From positions 1 to 64,000 of the forward strand of contig NZ_JWLJ01000005.1 of NCBI RefSeq assembly GCF_000813985.1: a stretch of DNA of 64,000 nt. Direction: 5' to 3'. This document shows, piece by piece, positions 63,851 through 64,000 of this stretch. Source of the DNA: Ruegeria sp. ANG-R (GTDB lineage: Bacteria > Pseudomonadota > Alphaproteobacteria > Rhodobacterales > Rhodobacteraceae). Under the pieces are notes generated by a model. The model was not told the origin of the DNA. It made no database searches and saw nothing but the letters and a program-made list of their open reading frames with translations. The position numbers were made by a program, and so were the translations under genes. Position 1 is the stretch's first letter. Each line of letters starts with the position of its first letter.

Positions 63851-64000
63851 ATGAACATGCAGCCTCCCAGCCGGTTCGGGTCCGGCTCTGCCCAGATGCC
63901 GGTCGCTTTTGACCGGCGCGAGATGTCTCATATCCTGTCTGTCTATGGCCGAATGGTCGCTGCCGGTGAATGGCGTGACTACGGAATTTCCAACCTGCGG
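63851..64000 (+). CDS. DUF2794 family protein (5' part only)
   Basis: The first 50 codons of a gene cut by the right edge. FDRREMSHILSVYGRMVAAG and EWRDYGISNLR match the start of the DUF2794 family of small alphaproteobacterial proteins (about 110-120 residues) of unknown function. A second ATG two codons on (63857) could be the start. Confidence 0.8.
   Translation, partial: MNMQPPSRFGSGSAQMPVAFDRREMSHILSVYGRMVAAGEWRDYGISNLR

Overview
The window reads as a chromosomal segment of a Roseobacter-group alphaproteobacterium (Rhodobacteraceae, Ruegeria-like). The grounds are the high-GC codon use, dense operons with many ATGA overlaps, a NaChBac/NavSp-type sodium channel, Roseobacter-style glycosyltransferases, a DUF2794 gene and a heat-shock promoter of the alphaproteobacterial RpoH type. 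I saw no rRNA, tRNA, insertion sequence, phage gene, CRISPR array or replication origin. It is mostly core chromosome, with a surface-glycan cluster and two visibly AT-richer patches as the accessory parts.

Layout. 0-15.4 kb is housekeeping: mutS (cut by the left edge), maeB, a PfkB-family sugar kinase, msrA, an SCP2 protein, argG, a membrane protein, ilvA, an Hpt protein divergent from a REC-PP2C phosphatase, a NUDIX gene, and the overlapping set hslO - CoA-pyrophosphatase NUDIX - cca. 15.4-19.2 kb holds a ten-codon leader ORF with a very strong ribosome site, followed by two half-ABC exporters that probably form a heterodimer. 19.3-21.9 kb carries an RNA methyltransferase, a voltage-gated sodium channel and an L,D-transpeptidase. 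21.9-30.7 kb is a surface-polysaccharide cluster: a two-part sulfotransferase-like protein, a Branch-type glycosyltransferase, two paralogous GT2-like transferases, galE, kdsB and cysQ, with a divergent ABC-2 polysaccharide-export permease. Sulfotransferase plus CysQ suggests a sulfated glycan, possibly Kdo-linked.

30.8-34.7 kb: alkB-like gene, then dnaK-dnaJ behind an RpoH-like promoter, followed by a palindromic intergenic repeat. 35-42.5 kb is one long thiamin operon under a TPP riboswitch: thiD-thiO-thiS-thiG-thiE-thiF, then thiY-tenA-thiZ-thiX for uptake and salvage of pyrimidine precursors. An 8-bp hairpin just after the riboswitch buries the thiD Shine-Dalgarno, so control is probably at translation. 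42.5-51.3 kb: radC, a PstS-like/OmpA fusion, an anchored unknown protein, secA, a parvulin-type isomerase, argJ and mutT.

51.3-52.5 kb is an AT-richer patch with a sterol-desaturase-family protein and a tiny hydrophobic ORF. 52.7-62.0 kb is a branched-chain-amino-acid-type ABC importer operon flanked by two acyl-CoA ligases (FadD-like first, PaaK-like last), which suggests coupled uptake and CoA activation of a carboxylic acid. An AT-rich orphan gene for a secreted four-cysteine protein sits inside this operon. 62.1-64 kb: a Fe3+-type ABC permease and the start of a DUF2794 gene cut by the right edge.
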